Made by a program: the position numbers and the translations under genes | Notes under the pieces: generated by a model | The model's database searches: none | Told to the model about the DNA's origin: nothing | What the model saw: only the letters and a program-made list of their open reading frames with translations | Shown: positions 1 to 9,746 of the stretch, one piece after another | Layout: each line of letters begins with the position of its first letter | Position numbering within the stretch: the first letter of the stretch is position 1 | DNA from: Enterobacteriaceae bacterium | GTDB taxonomy: Bacteria; Pseudomonadota; Gammaproteobacteria; Enterobacterales; Enterobacteriaceae | NCBI GenBank assembly: GCA_031253755.1 | Contig: JAIRVT010000041.1 | Span: 1 to 64,000 of the forward strand | Reading direction: 5' to 3' | DNA length: 64,000 nucleotides

Positions 1-59
1 CCCAGTTCAGCATGTTGAAACGTCTCTTTTGCCCATTGCTCGGTGTTGGCTGAAAACAC
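1..59 (-). CDS. IS4-family-like transposase, N-terminal fragment cut by the window edge
   Basis: Read on the minus strand, a GTG at 57-59 opens a frame that runs off the window. About 19 codons are visible, including the stretch WAKETFQHAELG. This resembles the N-terminus of Tn5/IS4-type transposases, where an AELG-like motif precedes a DPRR motif. The start is supported by GAGGT eight bases upstream; the frame has a TGA just before it, so there is no room for a longer protein. Only the first residues are seen, so intactness cannot be judged. The element's terminal inverted repeat should lie between about 60 and 220, but I could not place it. Confidence 0.55.
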   Translation of the reverse strand, partial: MFSANTEQWAKETFQHAEL

Positions 60-238
60 AAAGATTACCTCAGGTCATGTTTTTTGTTGAGCTTAATCTA
101 TCAGACAAAAGTTCAATAAAAATGTGTTTTATTCCTCCCTAACGTATTTGTGTAGGAAAGACAGAAGTTGATCCCGGCTGTGATAACCCTGTCTTGAATC
201 GCCACCATCAATATTAATTAATGGAAGTGGTAGCAGGA

Positions 239-502
239 ATGAATAATGTTAAAAATGACTGGCATCAAGCTGACATTATTGCTGCATTACGTAAGCGTGG
301 TACAACCTTAGCGGCTGTTTCTCGTGAAGCAGGATTGAGTTCATCTACACTGGCAAATACGCTTAGCCGTCCGTGGCCTAAAGGCGAATGGATTATTGCT
401 AACTATCTCGAAATACATCCCTCTGAAATATGGCCTAGTCGTTATTTTGATCGGCGCGGTCAACTTATTGAACGGAAGGTTCGGGATAAGTCATCAAAAT
501 AG
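239..502 (+). CDS. sfsB: Ner-like DNA-binding regulator SfsB/Nlp
   Basis: This is a small transcription factor of the Ner/Nlp family, related to the Ner repressor of phage Mu; E. coli SfsB is linked to maltose-gene expression. The 87-residue protein has the family signature: DWHQADIIAALRKRGTT, then a helix-turn-helix around SREAGLSSSTLANTLSRPWPKGE, then the IWPSRY motif. The ATG at 239 is preferred over the in-frame ATG at 221, because the family starts shortly before DWH and the 221 start has no ribosome site. A truncated transposase lies just upstream on the other strand, so the IS may have altered its promoter region. Confidence 0.85.
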   Translation: MNNVKNDWHQADIIAALRKRGTTLAAVSREAGLSSSTLANTLSRPWPKGEWIIANYLEIHPSEIWPSRYFDRRGQLIERKVRDKSSK

Positions 503-679
503 CGAATTGCTTACTTGAAAATCATCGGGAAGATGGCCGTAACGGGGTATCTTCTCACTAATTAAAAACATTTTTCATACAAATAAATTAATTTCTTGAT
601 AATATAATAGTTGACTATTCTGATAGTTATTTTTCATTCTATACAGCAATATTTTATTGTGCATAAAATCATGTGTAAA

Positions 680-724
680 TAATTAAAAAGCACTTAAAAA
701 AAATAAAGAAGTGCTTTTTAATTA
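680..724 (-). terminator. Strong bidirectional terminator hairpin
   Basis: A perfect 16-bp inverted repeat (680-695 pairs with 709-724) has the core AAGCACTT/AAGTGCTT and is flanked by A and T runs on both sides. It lies 16 bp past the stop of the minus-strand gene at 740-1426 and can also stop transcription from sfsB. Confidence 0.8.
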
Positions 725-739
725 ATAAGTGTATCACAC

Positions 740-1426
740 TCACCCAGCTTTTATATTTTTATTGCCAATGTAAATATAATTTTCGGTGTAACGTTTTAAG
801 CAATAACCACCAATACCTAACCCCATACAATAAATAGAAAAAACACTTATGATGATAAATATTATTCCACGCATAAAATCACCAAGACTAAAAATGTAAT
901 TAAAAATTGTATTTAACATAGATTCATGGTTATTAAAGTTAATTAGAAATGACAAGATTAATGTAAATAAGAAAGTAAATGATAATTTATAAAGGTGAGC
1001 TTCATCATTATTTTTATTTTCTCTCTTTATATACAAATTAAATTTCACGCTATTGTTTTCTTCAACTGCCTCGTCTCTTAATCTATCAATTAGAATATAA
1101 TTAGGGTATCTATGTTTATCTTCGTTTACATCGGGAAATATACTAGTCACCCATGATGGTAAGTGAATCAATATCAATCCTAGTATATAAGCAATAAAAG
1201 GAATCAGAACAGATGTATAAAAGAGGAAGAATGACATATAAGCAAGAACAGCCCCTAAATGCAATTTATTAGTTACATCTGAGTATGTGAACTGTAATAA
1301 AGGAGTGTTGATTGTTTTGCATAGAACAGTATCAGTAACAATTAAAAAACTTGCAAACAACAAAAAGTAACGTGTATCAGTAGCTTTCTCTATAAATGTT
1401 GAAGTTGCAGCTAAAAATTTTTCCAT
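740..1426 (-). CDS. AT-rich orphan multi-spanning membrane protein
   Basis: I do not recognise this 228-residue protein. Hydrophobic segments lie at about residues 20-37, 58-90 (possibly two helices), 148-166 and 186-210. A charged loop of about 50 residues (100-147, rich in E, D, K and N) separates the two halves, suggesting four or five membrane helices. Base composition is clearly more AT-rich than the neighbouring dusB-fis genes, and Asn/Ile/Lys codons ending in A or T dominate, which suggests horizontal acquisition. It is monocistronic, with its own strong terminator at 680-724. The Shine-Dalgarno before the ATG is weak (AGAAGTGC). It has no recognisable enzyme, toxin or transporter motif. 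Confidence 0.6.
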   Translation of the reverse strand: MEKFLAATSTFIEKATDTRYFLLFASFLIVTDTVLCKTINTPLLQFTYSDVTNKLHLGAVLAYMSFFLFYTSVLIPFIAYILGLILIHLPSWVTSIFPDVNEDKHRYPNYILIDRLRDEAVEENNSVKFNLYIKRENKNNDEAHLYKLSFTFLFTLILSFLINFNNHESMLNTIFNYIFSLGDFMRGIIFIIISVFSIYCMGLGIGGYCLKRYTENYIYIGNKNIKAG

Positions 1427-1831
1427 ATGAGCACTTCTATTAGGTAAGTATTAGAGCACATTGTATAGCGAGGTATATAGCTGATTCAATATTCTATTAC
1501 CTAAGGTAAGTATCTCTAAATTAATAATAAACTTATGTACTTTTGATGCAGCACTTCACTGAACAAAAATGATTTATTTGCCTTGTGACAAACTAAAACC
1601 AGTTAAAAATCAATAGAAATAAATTAAGGCTAAGTTATCGTCACAGCACACTCATTAACAACCAAATTCGTTGATAGAACTATAAGCCCACACTATCGAT
1701 GTTCTCATCTTATACCACGCTTATAGATTCGTTCAGTAAACCATGTATAAACATTTGTATAAACAAAAATGAAAAAAGCACTTTCCCAAAAAGAAAAAGT
1801 GCTTCTTCAACAACAAGTTACTAAGTAAAAC
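1427..1831. other. Intergenic stretch without a gene
   Basis: This AT-rich spacer lies between the orphan membrane gene and fis. The only clear structure is the fis terminator at 1776-1804. No ORF with a plausible start, tRNA or repeat was seen; any promoter for the 740-1426 gene should lie just above 1427. Confidence 0.5.
1776..1804 (-). terminator. Terminator of the dusB-fis operon
   Basis: The inverted repeat AAGCACTTT/AAAGTGCTT is followed on the minus strand by a run of T, 28 bp beyond the fis stop. It is a classical intrinsic terminator. Its core repeats that of the terminator at 680-724. Confidence 0.85.
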
Positions 1832-2128
1832 TTAGTTCATGCCGTATTTTTTCAATTTCTTACGCAGAGTACCACGGTTGATTCCCATCATTAGTGCTGC
1901 GCGGGTTTGGTTACCACGAGTGTATTGCATCACCATGTCCAACAGTGGTTGCTCTACTTCAGCCAGTACCAGCTCATACAGGTCATTGACGTCCTGACCA
2001 TTCAATTGGGCAAAATAGTTCTTCAGTGCTTGTTTAACTGAGTCACGCAGAGGTTTTTGAGTTACCTGATCTTGTGAATTTACAGTAGCAACGGTTAGTA
2101 CGTCAGAAGTTACGCGTTGTTCGAACAT
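1832..2128 (-). CDS. fis: Nucleoid protein Fis
   Basis: Fis is a DNA-bending nucleoid protein that activates rRNA and tRNA promoters and aids site-specific recombination. The protein has 98 residues, exactly the enterobacterial length. The C-terminal helix-turn-helix (about residues 73-95, with [21 protein letters not shown]) is intact, and the N-terminal beta-hairpin region (residues 11-26) is present. It is the second gene of the dusB-fis operon, starting 7 bp after the dusB stop. Expression in relatives surges on nutrient upshift from the dusB promoter, which is also present here. Confidence 0.98.
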   Translation of the reverse strand: MFEQRVTSDVLTVATVNSQDQVTQKPLRDSVKQALKNYFAQLNGQDVNDLYELVLAEVEQPLLDMVMQYTRGNQTRAALMMGINRGTLRKKLKKYGMN

Positions 2129-2135
2129 AGTTCTG

Positions 2136-3119
2136 TCAGCTCTTTTCTTTATTTACGCAAAAATTTTCGAAGTATGCCTCCAACGCCTCCAGCTGTTCGC
2201 TGGCATCCTCAATGGCGTTGAATGTGCGCCGAAACTGGTCATCAGGAGCATGTTCCCTGAGATACCAAGATACATGCTTACGTGCAATACGAGCTCCTTT
2301 GCCTTGACCGTAAAAATCGTGCAGCTCTCGTACATGCTCGCTCATCAAATGCCGCACCTCGCCAAGAGGCATTGGTGACAGCAATTCTCCTGTTTCCAGA
2401 TAATGCTGGATTTCCCGAAAGATCCAGGGTCTTCCCTGAGCAGCCCGGCCTATCATCAGGGCATCAGCCCCGGTGTATTCAAGTACTGCTCTGGCTTTTA
2501 GCGGGTCAGTAATGTCGCCATTAGCAATAATGGGAATAGCAACAGTCTGCTTAACTGTCCGAATGTTGTCGTACTCGGCTTCACCATTAAACAGGCAGGC
2601 TCGCGTCCTGCCATGAATGGTAAGCGCCTGAATACCACAACGTTCAGCCAATTGGGCAATTTCTACACAGTTACGCTCTTCCGGTGACCACCCGGTACGA
2701 ATCTTCAATGTAACAGGTACATCAACCGCATTGACTACCGCAGAAAGGATTTTTTGAACCAGTTCTGGGTAACGCAGTAATGCTGAGCCTGCCAATTTTC
2801 GATTGACCTTCTTGGCCGGACACCCCATGTTGATATCGATGATTTGGGCACCATTGGCGACGTTGATTTTCGCCGCTGCCGCCATCTCATCGGGATCATT
2901 ACCGGCAATTTGTACAGAACGCACGCCGGGTTCGTCGCGATGGACCATACGTAGCCGGGATTTATCCGTCCTCCAAACCTGAGGGTTGGAAGAAAGCATC
3001 TCTGAAACTGTCATACCTGCGCCCATGTTGTAGCATAACTCCCGAAACGGGCGATCCGTTATGCCAGCCATAGGGGCTGCAATAAGACAGTTTTTCAACT
3101 GGTATTGTCCGATACGCAT
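2136..3119 (-). CDS. dusB: tRNA-dihydrouridine synthase B
   Basis: This FMN-dependent enzyme reduces specific uridines in the tRNA D-loop to dihydrouridine using NADPH. It has 327 residues. The TIM-barrel start [12 protein letters not shown] is at residues 15-26, and the catalytic cysteine is C100 in [10 protein letters not shown]. Later come the FMN-phosphate region with [13 protein letters not shown] and the C-terminal helical RNA-binding domain. It is first in the dusB-fis operon. The ATG lies about 30 bp downstream of the predicted transcription start, so the leader is short. Confidence 0.97.
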   Translation of the reverse strand: MRIGQYQLKNCLIAAPMAGITDRPFRELCYNMGAGMTVSEMLSSNPQVWRTDKSRLRMVHRDEPGVRSVQIAGNDPDEMAAAAKINVANGAQIIDINMGCPAKKVNRKLAGSALLRYPELVQKILSAVVNAVDVPVTLKIRTGWSPEERNCVEIAQLAERCGIQALTIHGRTRACLFNGEAEYDNIRTVKQTVAIPIIANGDITDPLKARAVLEYTGADALMIGRAAQGRPWIFREIQHYLETGELLSPMPLGEVRHLMSEHVRELHDFYGQGKGARIARKHVSWYLREHAPDDQFRRTFNAIEDASEQLEALEAYFENFCVNKEKS

Positions 3120-3150
3120 AGGCGAAGAAAGAGTGGCTAACTGTGACTAA

Positions 3151-3187
3151 GGGCGCGTATATTACGCATTTTTCACAAGATATGAAA
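3151..3187 (-). promoter_or_regulatory. fis-type sigma-70 promoter driving dusB-fis
   Basis: On the minus strand the -35 is TTTCAT (3182-3187) and the -10 is TAATAT (3159-3164), with a 17-bp spacer. A GC-rich discriminator follows at 3151-3157. This layout, including the TGCGTAATATACGC core, matches the E. coli fis promoter as I remember it. There the GC discriminator makes transcription sensitive to ppGpp and supercoiling. The match to the E. coli promoter is from memory; the hexamers are read directly. Confidence 0.8.
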
Positions 3188-3403
3188 GGCCAAACTTTGA
3201 GCGAAACGACATTTATAACGGAATTTTTCCAGTTGATTTTTTTAAACTTAGATAATTAACATTAAATAACATAAAGTTACGTTTTTTCTACGAAATTTTT
3301 TGTTACCTATATTTCTTATCATAAGTAGCATGAATTACCACTGATTGACCTCCTAGGGGATCATTTTAGTGGATAATCTGGCTTTTCAATAGCAATTTGT
3401 TGA

Positions 3404-4285
3404 TTATTTTTTAACCCCTGTTATCCGGCACCACTCTTCTTGTTCTGCAATCGGATCAATAATAAATTCATTGCCATAGGCGTTAGCGACACCTTCAGCC
3501 TGACTTGCCAAGATACCCGATAAGCCTAATAAACCACCGGATTTAGGTAGTGAGCCGATGATCGGCGCTAATTCACGCAGTGGGCCTGCCAGAATGTTGG
3601 CAATCACGATGTCACATTTTAAGTCGTTGGGCTGATCTTTAGCCAAATGGAGGGTTAATTGCTCGGATACGCCATTGCGCCCGGCGTTATCGCGGCTTGC
3701 CTGAATGGCCTGAGGATCGATATCAATACCGATAGCGTGTTTAGCGCCAAGTTTTAGGGCTGCGATGGCTAAAATGCCTGAACCACAACCGAAATCGATC
3801 ACGGTTTTTCCGGCCAAATCCAGGCCATCCAGCCATTGCAGGCAAAGCGAAGTTGTTGGATGTGTGCCGGTGCCGAATGCCAGCCCCGGATCAAGCATCA
3901 CATTTACTGCATCCGGGTCAGGAATTTCACGCCAGCTTGGGCAGATCCACAGACGATGGCCAAAGCGCATCGGGTGGAAGTTATCCATCCATTCGCGCTC
4001 CCAGTCTTTATCTTCAATCTGTTCAATTTTGTGGATGAAACCTTTGCCAAGCTGAGGGAGCTGTTCCAGCAGGCTGACAACAGCGTTCATGTCCGTTTCA
4101 GCGTCATACAGACCGATAACATCGGTATCACCCCATAAACGGGTTTCGCCCGGCAGAGGCTCAAAAATTGGCGTATCGTGGCTGTCCTGAAAAGTGACGG
4201 ACACCGCACCACTTTCCATCAGTTCATCACCGAGTGATTCTGCCTGTTGTCCGGTGGTGTTTAATCTTAGTTGTATCCAAGGCAT
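3404..4285 (-). CDS. prmA: Ribosomal protein L11 methyltransferase
   Basis: PrmA trimethylates ribosomal protein L11 using S-adenosylmethionine. The 293-residue length equals the E. coli enzyme. An N-terminal substrate-recognition domain is followed by a class I methyltransferase domain with the SAM motif [20 protein letters not shown] (about residues 164-183) and the motif [15 protein letters not shown]. The catalytic-domain motif [12 protein letters not shown] is also present. It lies 56 bp after panF and is probably transcribed with yhdT-panF. About 280 bp with its own fis promoter separate it from dusB. Confidence 0.97.
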   Translation of the reverse strand: MPWIQLRLNTTGQQAESLGDELMESGAVSVTFQDSHDTPIFEPLPGETRLWGDTDVIGLYDAETDMNAVVSLLEQLPQLGKGFIHKIEQIEDKDWEREWMDNFHPMRFGHRLWICPSWREIPDPDAVNVMLDPGLAFGTGTHPTTSLCLQWLDGLDLAGKTVIDFGCGSGILAIAALKLGAKHAIGIDIDPQAIQASRDNAGRNGVSEQLTLHLAKDQPNDLKCDIVIANILAGPLRELAPIIGSLPKSGGLLGLSGILASQAEGVANAYGNEFIIDPIAEQEEWCRITGVKK

Positions 4286-4341
4286 AAAAATTCTCTTCTT
4301 AGTGTTCTCTTTACTAATTTCTTTTTACGAAAGTTCCGCCG

Positions 4342-5793
4342 TCATTGTGATGCGGCGGTTTGCTGAGATTGCTTGCTTCCAAACCAGTTTCCTACTCCGA
4401 ACGCCAGTAAACTTAACAGCAGTGCTGGCACTATAGGGTGAAACCCAAGGAAATGCGTGTTGAAAGTCGCTAATAAGGCATAGATTACGGCGCCTGCCAG
4501 CATGGACGATATCGCACCATGCGCGTTCGCTTTTTCCCAATAGAGACCCAAAACCAGCGGCCAGAGGAAAACCGCTTGTAACCCGCCAAATGCCAGCAGA
4601 TTCAGCCAGATAATCATTTCAGGTGGCCGCCAGGCCGCCAGCAGGAGTAATGCGCCCAGAATCAGGGTCGAAAAACTGGAGATGCGCGCTAATTTTTTTT
4701 CCTGTTTGATTTGCTGTGGGGAAAAATTCAAATAAAGATCTTTGACGATAGTTGCCGAAGATTGCAGCAATTGGGCATTAATTGTCGACATAATCGCTGC
4801 CATGGGCGCAGCCAGAAAAATTCCCGCAGCAACAGGCGGCAGAACAGTCACCATCAAGGTTGGGATTACCTGATCTGGGATAGTCAGATCAGGGATGATT
4901 GCCCGGCCCAAAGCGCCGGCAAGGTGCATACCAAACATCAGAATTGCCATCACGATAGTGCCGATGATAATGCCACGGTGAACCGCTTTACTGTCACGAT
5001 AGGAGATACAGCGCACGGCTGTGTGGGGCAGCCCGATAACGCCAAAGCACACCAGCACCCAGAAAGACGCCATAAAGGGCGCAGTCAGGATGTTATCAGC
5101 GCCGTGGGGTGAAATCAGGTCAGGGTTGATTGTGCGCAGTGTGGAAACTGCCGCTGACAACCCTCCGGCTTTGTAGATAATGCCCGCCAGCAACAAGACC
5201 GTGCCCAGCAGCATAACCAGCCCCTGTAACGCATCATTGAGGACACTGGCTCTGAATCCGCCGAATGCGGTGTAGAGTGCGATGGAAACGCCGAAAATCA
5301 GCAATCCGGTATTGTAGGGAATGCCTGCGGCGGTTTCCAACAGACGGGCACCGCCGATGAACTGTACTGTCATTGCACCAACAAAGGCAACCAACAGGCT
5401 GAGGCTGGCAAACCAAACCAGAAAACGGCTCTGGTAGCGGGCATACAGCATATCATTCAGGGTGACGGCGTTATAACGGCGGGCAAGAATGGCAAATTTT
5501 TTCCCCAACACACCGAGAGAAAGCCAGATTGCCGGTAATTGAATCAGCGATAAAAGTACCCAACCCAGACCGTATTTATAAGCCGCGCCGGGGCCGCCAA
5601 TGAATGAGCTGGCACTGATATAGGTGGCTGTGATCGTCATCGCCAGTACGAAACCGCCCATTGAGCGATTGCCGAGGAAATATTCGTTCAGAAATTCCCC
5701 CGTTTGACGGCGGCGATAAGCATAGATCGAGAGCAAAAAAACCAGCGCCAGATAGCCAACCAGAGGCAGAATTACTTCATTTTGCATCATCAC
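4342..5793 (-). CDS. panF: Sodium/pantothenate symporter PanF
   Basis: PanF takes up pantothenate, the precursor of coenzyme A, with sodium. It is a 483-residue member of the solute:sodium symporter family with about 13 hydrophobic segments. The conserved region ATYISASSFIGGPGAAYKYG lies near residues 55-75, where the family's sodium site is found. Its start overlaps the end of yhdT by 17 bp, as expected for a translationally coupled pair. The start MMMQNEVILPL aligns with the E. coli N-terminus. Confidence 0.96.
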   Translation of the reverse strand: MMMQNEVILPLVGYLALVFLLSIYAYRRRQTGEFLNEYFLGNRSMGGFVLAMTITATYISASSFIGGPGAAYKYGLGWVLLSLIQLPAIWLSLGVLGKKFAILARRYNAVTLNDMLYARYQSRFLVWFASLSLLVAFVGAMTVQFIGGARLLETAAGIPYNTGLLIFGVSIALYTAFGGFRASVLNDALQGLVMLLGTVLLLAGIIYKAGGLSAAVSTLRTINPDLISPHGADNILTAPFMASFWVLVCFGVIGLPHTAVRCISYRDSKAVHRGIIIGTIVMAILMFGMHLAGALGRAIIPDLTIPDQVIPTLMVTVLPPVAAGIFLAAPMAAIMSTINAQLLQSSATIVKDLYLNFSPQQIKQEKKLARISSFSTLILGALLLLAAWRPPEMIIWLNLLAFGGLQAVFLWPLVLGLYWEKANAHGAISSMLAGAVIYALLATFNTHFLGFHPIVPALLLSLLAFGVGNWFGSKQSQQTAASQ

Positions 5794-6046
5794 CTTCCAA
5801 TTCGTCCTCCAGAGGCACCTCTTTAAAGATAAATTTCACCATCATCCAGCAGAGGATGATAAACAGCACTGGCAATGCTAAACAGGCCAGCTCAAACCAG
5901 TATGGCAACCCGGTTAACCCTGTTGCATTACCTGATATTGTATAACCGGGTAAATAGGCACTCAGGTACCAACCCACAAGGTAAGCTAACGTCAGAAAAA
6001 TTGCCCAACGTGCTTCTTTGTGAGATTGAAGGAATCGTCTGTCCAT
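5777..6046 (-). CDS. yhdT: YhdT, DUF997 inner-membrane protein
   Basis: This small membrane protein of 89 residues has two hydrophobic helices (about residues 16-35 and 49-73) and an acidic C-terminus. It belongs to the YhdT/DUF997 family, always found just before panF in enterobacteria, and may assist that transporter; its function is not established. It overlaps panF by 17 bp. A terminator at 6133-6159 separates it from accC, so the yhdT-panF-prmA block probably has its own promoter around 6060-6130 or depends on readthrough. Confidence 0.9.
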   Translation of the reverse strand: MDRRFLQSHKEARWAIFLTLAYLVGWYLSAYLPGYTISGNATGLTGLPYWFELACLALPVLFIILCWMMVKFIFKEVPLEDELEGDDAK

Positions 6047-6132
6047 CTATCTGTATTTCCTCTCCGGTATAAAATAGTCGGTATCAAACAAGGGAAAGAA
6101 TTGTACGGTAACACGCGGATTTATGCAGAAGA

Positions 6133-6159
6133 AAATCCCATCATTTGCAGATGGGATTT
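6133..6159 (-). terminator. Terminator downstream of accBC
   Basis: The inverted repeat AAATCCCATC/GATGGGATTT has a 7-base loop and is followed on the minus strand by TTTTCTTCT. It lies 35 bp past the accC stop. Confidence 0.75.
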
Positions 6160-6194
6160 GAGTTGGATGGTAAAATAAGCGGCAGGATTACGTT

Positions 6195-7544
6195 TTACTT
6201 TTCCTGTAAGCCCAATTTTTTCTCCAGATAGTGGATATTCGTGCCACCTTTCTGGAAGTTCTCATCATTCATGATGGAAAGCTGCAAATCGATATTGGTT
6301 TTGATGCCATCAATAATCAGTTCTGCCAAAGCATTTTTCATCCGCGCAATAGCAATTTCACGGGTTTCGCCGTAAGTGATCAGTTTGCCGATCATGGAAT
6401 CGTAATAAGGCGGTACAGTATAGCCCGCGTAGATATGCGATTCCCAGCGTACACCGAAACCACCCGGAGAGTGGAAATGGGTGATTTTACCCGGACTTGG
6501 CAGGAAGGTTTTGGCATCTTCAGCATTAATACGGCATTCGATAGCATGACCTTCGACAACAATGTCTTCCTGTCTGATGGACAGCGGCAGGCCGGAAGCG
6601 ATACGCAATTGCTCTTTAATCAGGTCAACGCCGGTAATCATTTCGGTGACCGGGTGCTCAACCTGAATACGGGTGTTCATCTCAATAAAGTAGAACTCGC
6701 CATTTTCGTACAGGAACTCAAAAGTACCCGCGCCACGATAGCCGATTTCGACACACGCTTTAGCACAACGTTCACCAATGCTGCGGCGCAGTTCAACTGA
6801 AATACCCGGTGCAGGTGCTTCTTCTACCACTTTCTGGTGACGGCGTTGCATAGAACAGTCACGCTCAGCAAGGTAAAGCGCATTGCCCTGACCATCCGCC
6901 AACACCTGAATTTCAACATGGCGAGGGTTTTCAAGGAATTTTTCCATGTAAACCATGTCATTATTGAAAGCAGCTTTAGCTTCTGCGCGGGTCATGGCGA
7001 TGGACTGCTCCAGCTCTTTATCGCTGCGAACAACGCGCATACCACGACCGCCACCGCCACCGGATGCCTTGATGATCACCGGATAACCGATGCGCTGTGC
7101 AATCGTTTTGTTCTTCTCGGTATTATTCCCTAATGGGCCGTCAGAGCCGGGTACGCAAGGTACGCCTGCTTTTTTCATGGCGCTGATGGCAGACACTTTG
7201 TCTCCCATCAAACGGATAGTCTCTGCTTTCGGGCCGATAAAGATGAAACCGGAACGCTCAACCTGCTCAGCGAAGTCTGCGTTTTCAGACAGAAAGCCGT
7301 AACCCGGATGGATAGCCTGCGCACAGGTAATTTCAGCGGCAGAAATGATTGCGGGGATATTCAGATAACTTTTTGCTGAAGCGGCGGGGCCGATACAGAC
7401 GGTTTCATCTGCCAGCAAAACGTGTTTCAGATCACGGTCTGCCGAAGAGTGAACGGCAACCGTTTTGATCCCAAGTTCCTTACAGGCTCTCAGGATGCGC
7501 AGTGCGATTTCACCACGATTAGCGATAACAATTTTCTCAAGCAT
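6195..7544 (-). CDS. accC: Acetyl-CoA carboxylase biotin carboxylase subunit
   Basis: AccC carboxylates the biotin on AccB using ATP and bicarbonate, the first half-reaction of fatty-acid synthesis. It has 449 residues, as in E. coli. It shows the N-terminal biotin carboxylase fold ([22 protein letters not shown]), the glycine-rich ATP lid [12 protein letters not shown], the catalytic [14 protein letters not shown] segment and the biotin carboxylase C-terminal domain. It follows accB by 11 bp and is the last gene of the aroQ-accB-accC cluster. Confidence 0.98.
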   Translation of the reverse strand: MLEKIVIANRGEIALRILRACKELGIKTVAVHSSADRDLKHVLLADETVCIGPAASAKSYLNIPAIISAAEITCAQAIHPGYGFLSENADFAEQVERSGFIFIGPKAETIRLMGDKVSAISAMKKAGVPCVPGSDGPLGNNTEKNKTIAQRIGYPVIIKASGGGGGRGMRVVRSDKELEQSIAMTRAEAKAAFNNDMVYMEKFLENPRHVEIQVLADGQGNALYLAERDCSMQRRHQKVVEEAPAPGISVELRRSIGERCAKACVEIGYRGAGTFEFLYENGEFYFIEMNTRIQVEHPVTEMITGVDLIKEQLRIASGLPLSIRQEDIVVEGHAIECRINAEDAKTFLPSPGKITHFHSPGGFGVRWESHIYAGYTVPPYYDSMIGKLITYGETREIAIARMKNALAELIIDGIKTNIDLQLSIMNDENFQKGGTNIHYLEKKLGLQEK

Positions 7545-7555
7545 GGAACGCCTCG

Positions 7556-8011
7556 TTATGCGATGACAACCAGTGGCTCGTCAAATTCAACTGCTTGGCC
7601 ATCTTGTACCAGAATTGCCTTAACGACACCGGTTTTGTCGGCTTCGATCTGGTTCATCATTTTCATGGCTTCGACGATGCACAGGGTATCGCCCTGATTA
7701 ACGTGCTGACCGACTTCAATAAAAGCCTTCGCATCCGGGCTTGGTGAACGATAGAACGTTCCAACCATTGGCGAACGGACAGTATGACCGCTGACCTCTG
7801 CTGGTTTTTCTGCTACCGCTGGAGCGGGTGTTGCAGCAGCCTGTACCGGTTGTTGAACAGGTGCAGAAATATATTGCTGGGTAACAGGCATACCCTGAGG
7901 GGCCATAACGCGGCTGATGCGAACGGATTCCTCGCCTTCAGAAATTTCCAGTTCAGAAATGCCAGATTCTTCAACCAGCTCGATCAATTTTTTTATTTTA
8001 CGAATATCCAT
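7556..8011 (-). CDS. accB: Biotin carboxyl carrier protein of acetyl-CoA carboxylase
   Basis: AccB carries the biotin that shuttles carboxyl groups between AccC and the carboxyltransferase. It has 151 residues: an N-terminal helix region that in E. coli mediates autoregulation, then a flexible Ala/Pro/Gln-rich linker (about residues 38-72). The biotinyl domain follows, with the modified lysine K117 in VEAMKMMNQ. It is 26 bp downstream of aroQ and 11 bp before accC. Confidence 0.98.
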   Translation of the reverse strand: MDIRKIKKLIELVEESGISELEISEGEESVRISRVMAPQGMPVTQQYISAPVQQPVQAAATPAPAVAEKPAEVSGHTVRSPMVGTFYRSPSPDAKAFIEVGQHVNQGDTLCIVEAMKMMNQIEADKTGVVKAILVQDGQAVEFDEPLVVIA

Positions 8012-8037
8012 GAGTGTGATTCCGTACTCTATGTAAA

Positions 8038-8490
8038 TTAGTTGGATTTTGACAAGCGGTTGACCGCTGCCTGTAATGCGAAACTGTAACCATCAGCACC
8101 CAATCCGCAGATCACACCAACGGCGATATCGGAAAGATATGAGTGATGGCGGAATGGCTCGCGGGCATACACATTGGAAAGGTGAATCTCAATAAATGGG
8201 ATATCAACCGCCAACAGTGCGTCACGTAGTGCCACGCTGGTATGCGTGAATGCCGCGGGGTTAATCAGAATAAAATCCGTATTTCCCCGCGCTGCATGGA
8301 TTCTCTCAATCAATTCATATTCTGCATTCGATTGCAGGTGGGATAATTCAACACCCGATTGATGAGCTTCTTTTGACAGTTTGCTGATGATGTCATCAAG
8401 CGTTAATTTGCCGTAGGTCTCAGGCTCTCGTGTTCCCAACATATTGAGATTGGGACCATTCAAGAGTAAAATGTGAAACTTATCTGCCAT
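8038..8490 (-). CDS. aroQ: Type II 3-dehydroquinate dehydratase
   Basis: This enzyme performs the third step of the shikimate pathway, 3-dehydroquinate to 3-dehydroshikimate. It has 150 residues with the type II signature [19 protein letters not shown] (residues 9-27, containing the catalytic tyrosine). The substrate-binding motifs [16 protein letters not shown] and [18 protein letters not shown] follow, the latter with the catalytic histidine. E. coli uses the unrelated type I enzyme AroD, while many relatives carry aroQ before accB, as here. Confidence 0.97.
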   Translation of the reverse strand: MADKFHILLLNGPNLNMLGTREPETYGKLTLDDIISKLSKEAHQSGVELSHLQSNAEYELIERIHAARGNTDFILINPAAFTHTSVALRDALLAVDIPFIEIHLSNVYAREPFRHHSYLSDIAVGVICGLGADGYSFALQAAVNRLSKSN

Positions 8491-8563
8491 TGTGCGGGTA
8501 TCTCCGGCAATCTGTCAACAATCGTGCAAGATAACTCGATGTCAGTCGTTTGTCATCTTTTTC

Positions 8564-8656
8564 TATTACCCCGTTGCCTTTCAAGTTGCTTTTTTATTGG
8601 CGGCGCTCGTTCACGCCCTTGCCACAACTGATGCAGTCCGAAATTCATCGGGGATA
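8564..8656. repeat. Degenerate, internally shortened ERIC element
   Basis: The stretch shows the ERIC left end (CCTTTCAAGTTGC), the central TTGGCGGCGCTCGTTCACGCC and a diverged right arm (TGCAGTCCGAAATTCATCGG). The middle of the 127-bp element, including CCCCAGTCAC, is missing, as in the copy at 45924-46005. It sits between aroQ and acuI, upstream of the aroQ-accBC cluster. Confidence 0.5.
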
Positions 8657-8771
8657 TTAACGCCCGTAAATTTGGCGATGAAGCGCGACATTATAAACAA
8701 ATCGTAGCATTTGACAGCTAAATACTGGTCTTATCAGCACAGGAGGCTTAGTGCCCGGTATTAACCTACGC

Positions 8772-9746
8772 TTAGCGCATCTTTACAAGTGTCCTGCCCG
8801 TTACCTGATTGTTGACCAGCTTATGAGAATATTCGATCACTTGATTTAATTCGATTTCATTTGCTGTTTGTTGATAGAAAGATTCGGGTAACAGCGTTTG
8901 TAACCTTTTCCAGATATCAGGCCGTTTTGCAGCGGGCACGGCGGCTGATTCAACACCCTGTAAACGAACATTACGTAAAATAAACGGCATGACAGTGGTC
9001 GGCAGTTGGATATCGCTTGCCATGCCACAGGCCGCCACCGTGCCATTGTGAGAGACCTGTGCCAGTAATTTGGCCAGAATTGTACCACCCACAGTATCAA
9101 TAACACCTGACCAACGCTGTTTTTCCAGTGGATGTGCCGGTTGATTGAAATCAGAAACAGGCAGAACGGCTTTTGCACCCAGCGCTTGTAAATAAGCCTG
9201 ATTTTCAGGCTTGCTGCTGATAGCAACAACGGAGTATCCCAACAGGGACAGCAAAGCAATGGCCGTGTTGCCAACACCACCGCTGGCACCTGTAACGGCA
9301 ATGTCACCGCTGGCAGGTGTGATTCCGCCCTGTTCCAGCGCCATGACACATAACATCGCGGTGAAACCGGCAGTGCCGATAATCATGGCCTGCCGGGGCG
9401 TTAAACCGTGTGGTAAAGGTGTCAGCCATTCACCGGAAACCCTTGCTTGTTCTGCCAATCCGCCCCAGTGATTTTCCCCCACTCCCCAACCGGTTAACAG
9501 AACCTGCTGGCCGACATGAAAACGGGGATCTTCTGAATGGCGGACCGTTCCGGAAAAGTCGATTCCCGGTATCATCGGGAATTGGCGGATGATTTTCCCT
9601 TTGCCGGTGATGGCAAGAGCATCTTTGTAGTTGAGCGTTGACCAGTGAATATCAACAGTCACATCACCGGGAGGCAATTGAGAGCTATCCAGCTCCTGAA
9701 TAGATGCTGATAAGGTATCATGCTGATTGAGTAATAACGCTTTCAT
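8772..9746 (-). CDS. acuI: Acrylyl-CoA reductase-type MDR oxidoreductase
   Basis: This is a zinc-free medium-chain NADPH-dependent oxidoreductase of the AcuI/YhdH family, which reduces toxic acryloyl-CoA to propionyl-CoA. The start at 9746 (MKALLLNQHD) gives 324 residues, the E. coli length, and follows GAGAGGAAATCTT. The open frame continues 47 codons further upstream, but that part has no family similarity. Visible are the N-terminal GroES-like domain (LNYKDALAITGKG), the Rossmann motif TGASGGVGNTA and the C-terminal segment NQVTGRTLVKM. It is monocistronic here. Confidence 0.94.
   Translation of the reverse strand: MKALLLNQHDTLSASIQELDSSQLPPGDVTVDIHWSTLNYKDALAITGKGKIIRQFPMIPGIDFSGTVRHSEDPRFHVGQQVLLTGWGVGENHWGGLAEQARVSGEWLTPLPHGLTPRQAMIIGTAGFTAMLCVMALEQGGITPASGDIAVTGASGGVGNTAIALLSLLGYSVVAISSKPENQAYLQALGAKAVLPVSDFNQPAHPLEKQRWSGVIDTVGGTILAKLLAQVSHNGTVAACGMASDIQLPTTVMPFILRNVRLQGVESAAVPAAKRPDIWKRLQTLLPESFYQQTANEIELNQVIEYSHKLVNNQVTGRTLVKMR

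Noticed and set aside
6231..6800. 189-codon plus-strand open frame inside accC
   Set aside because: Antisense shadow of a highly conserved gene, with no ribosome site or recognisable motif.
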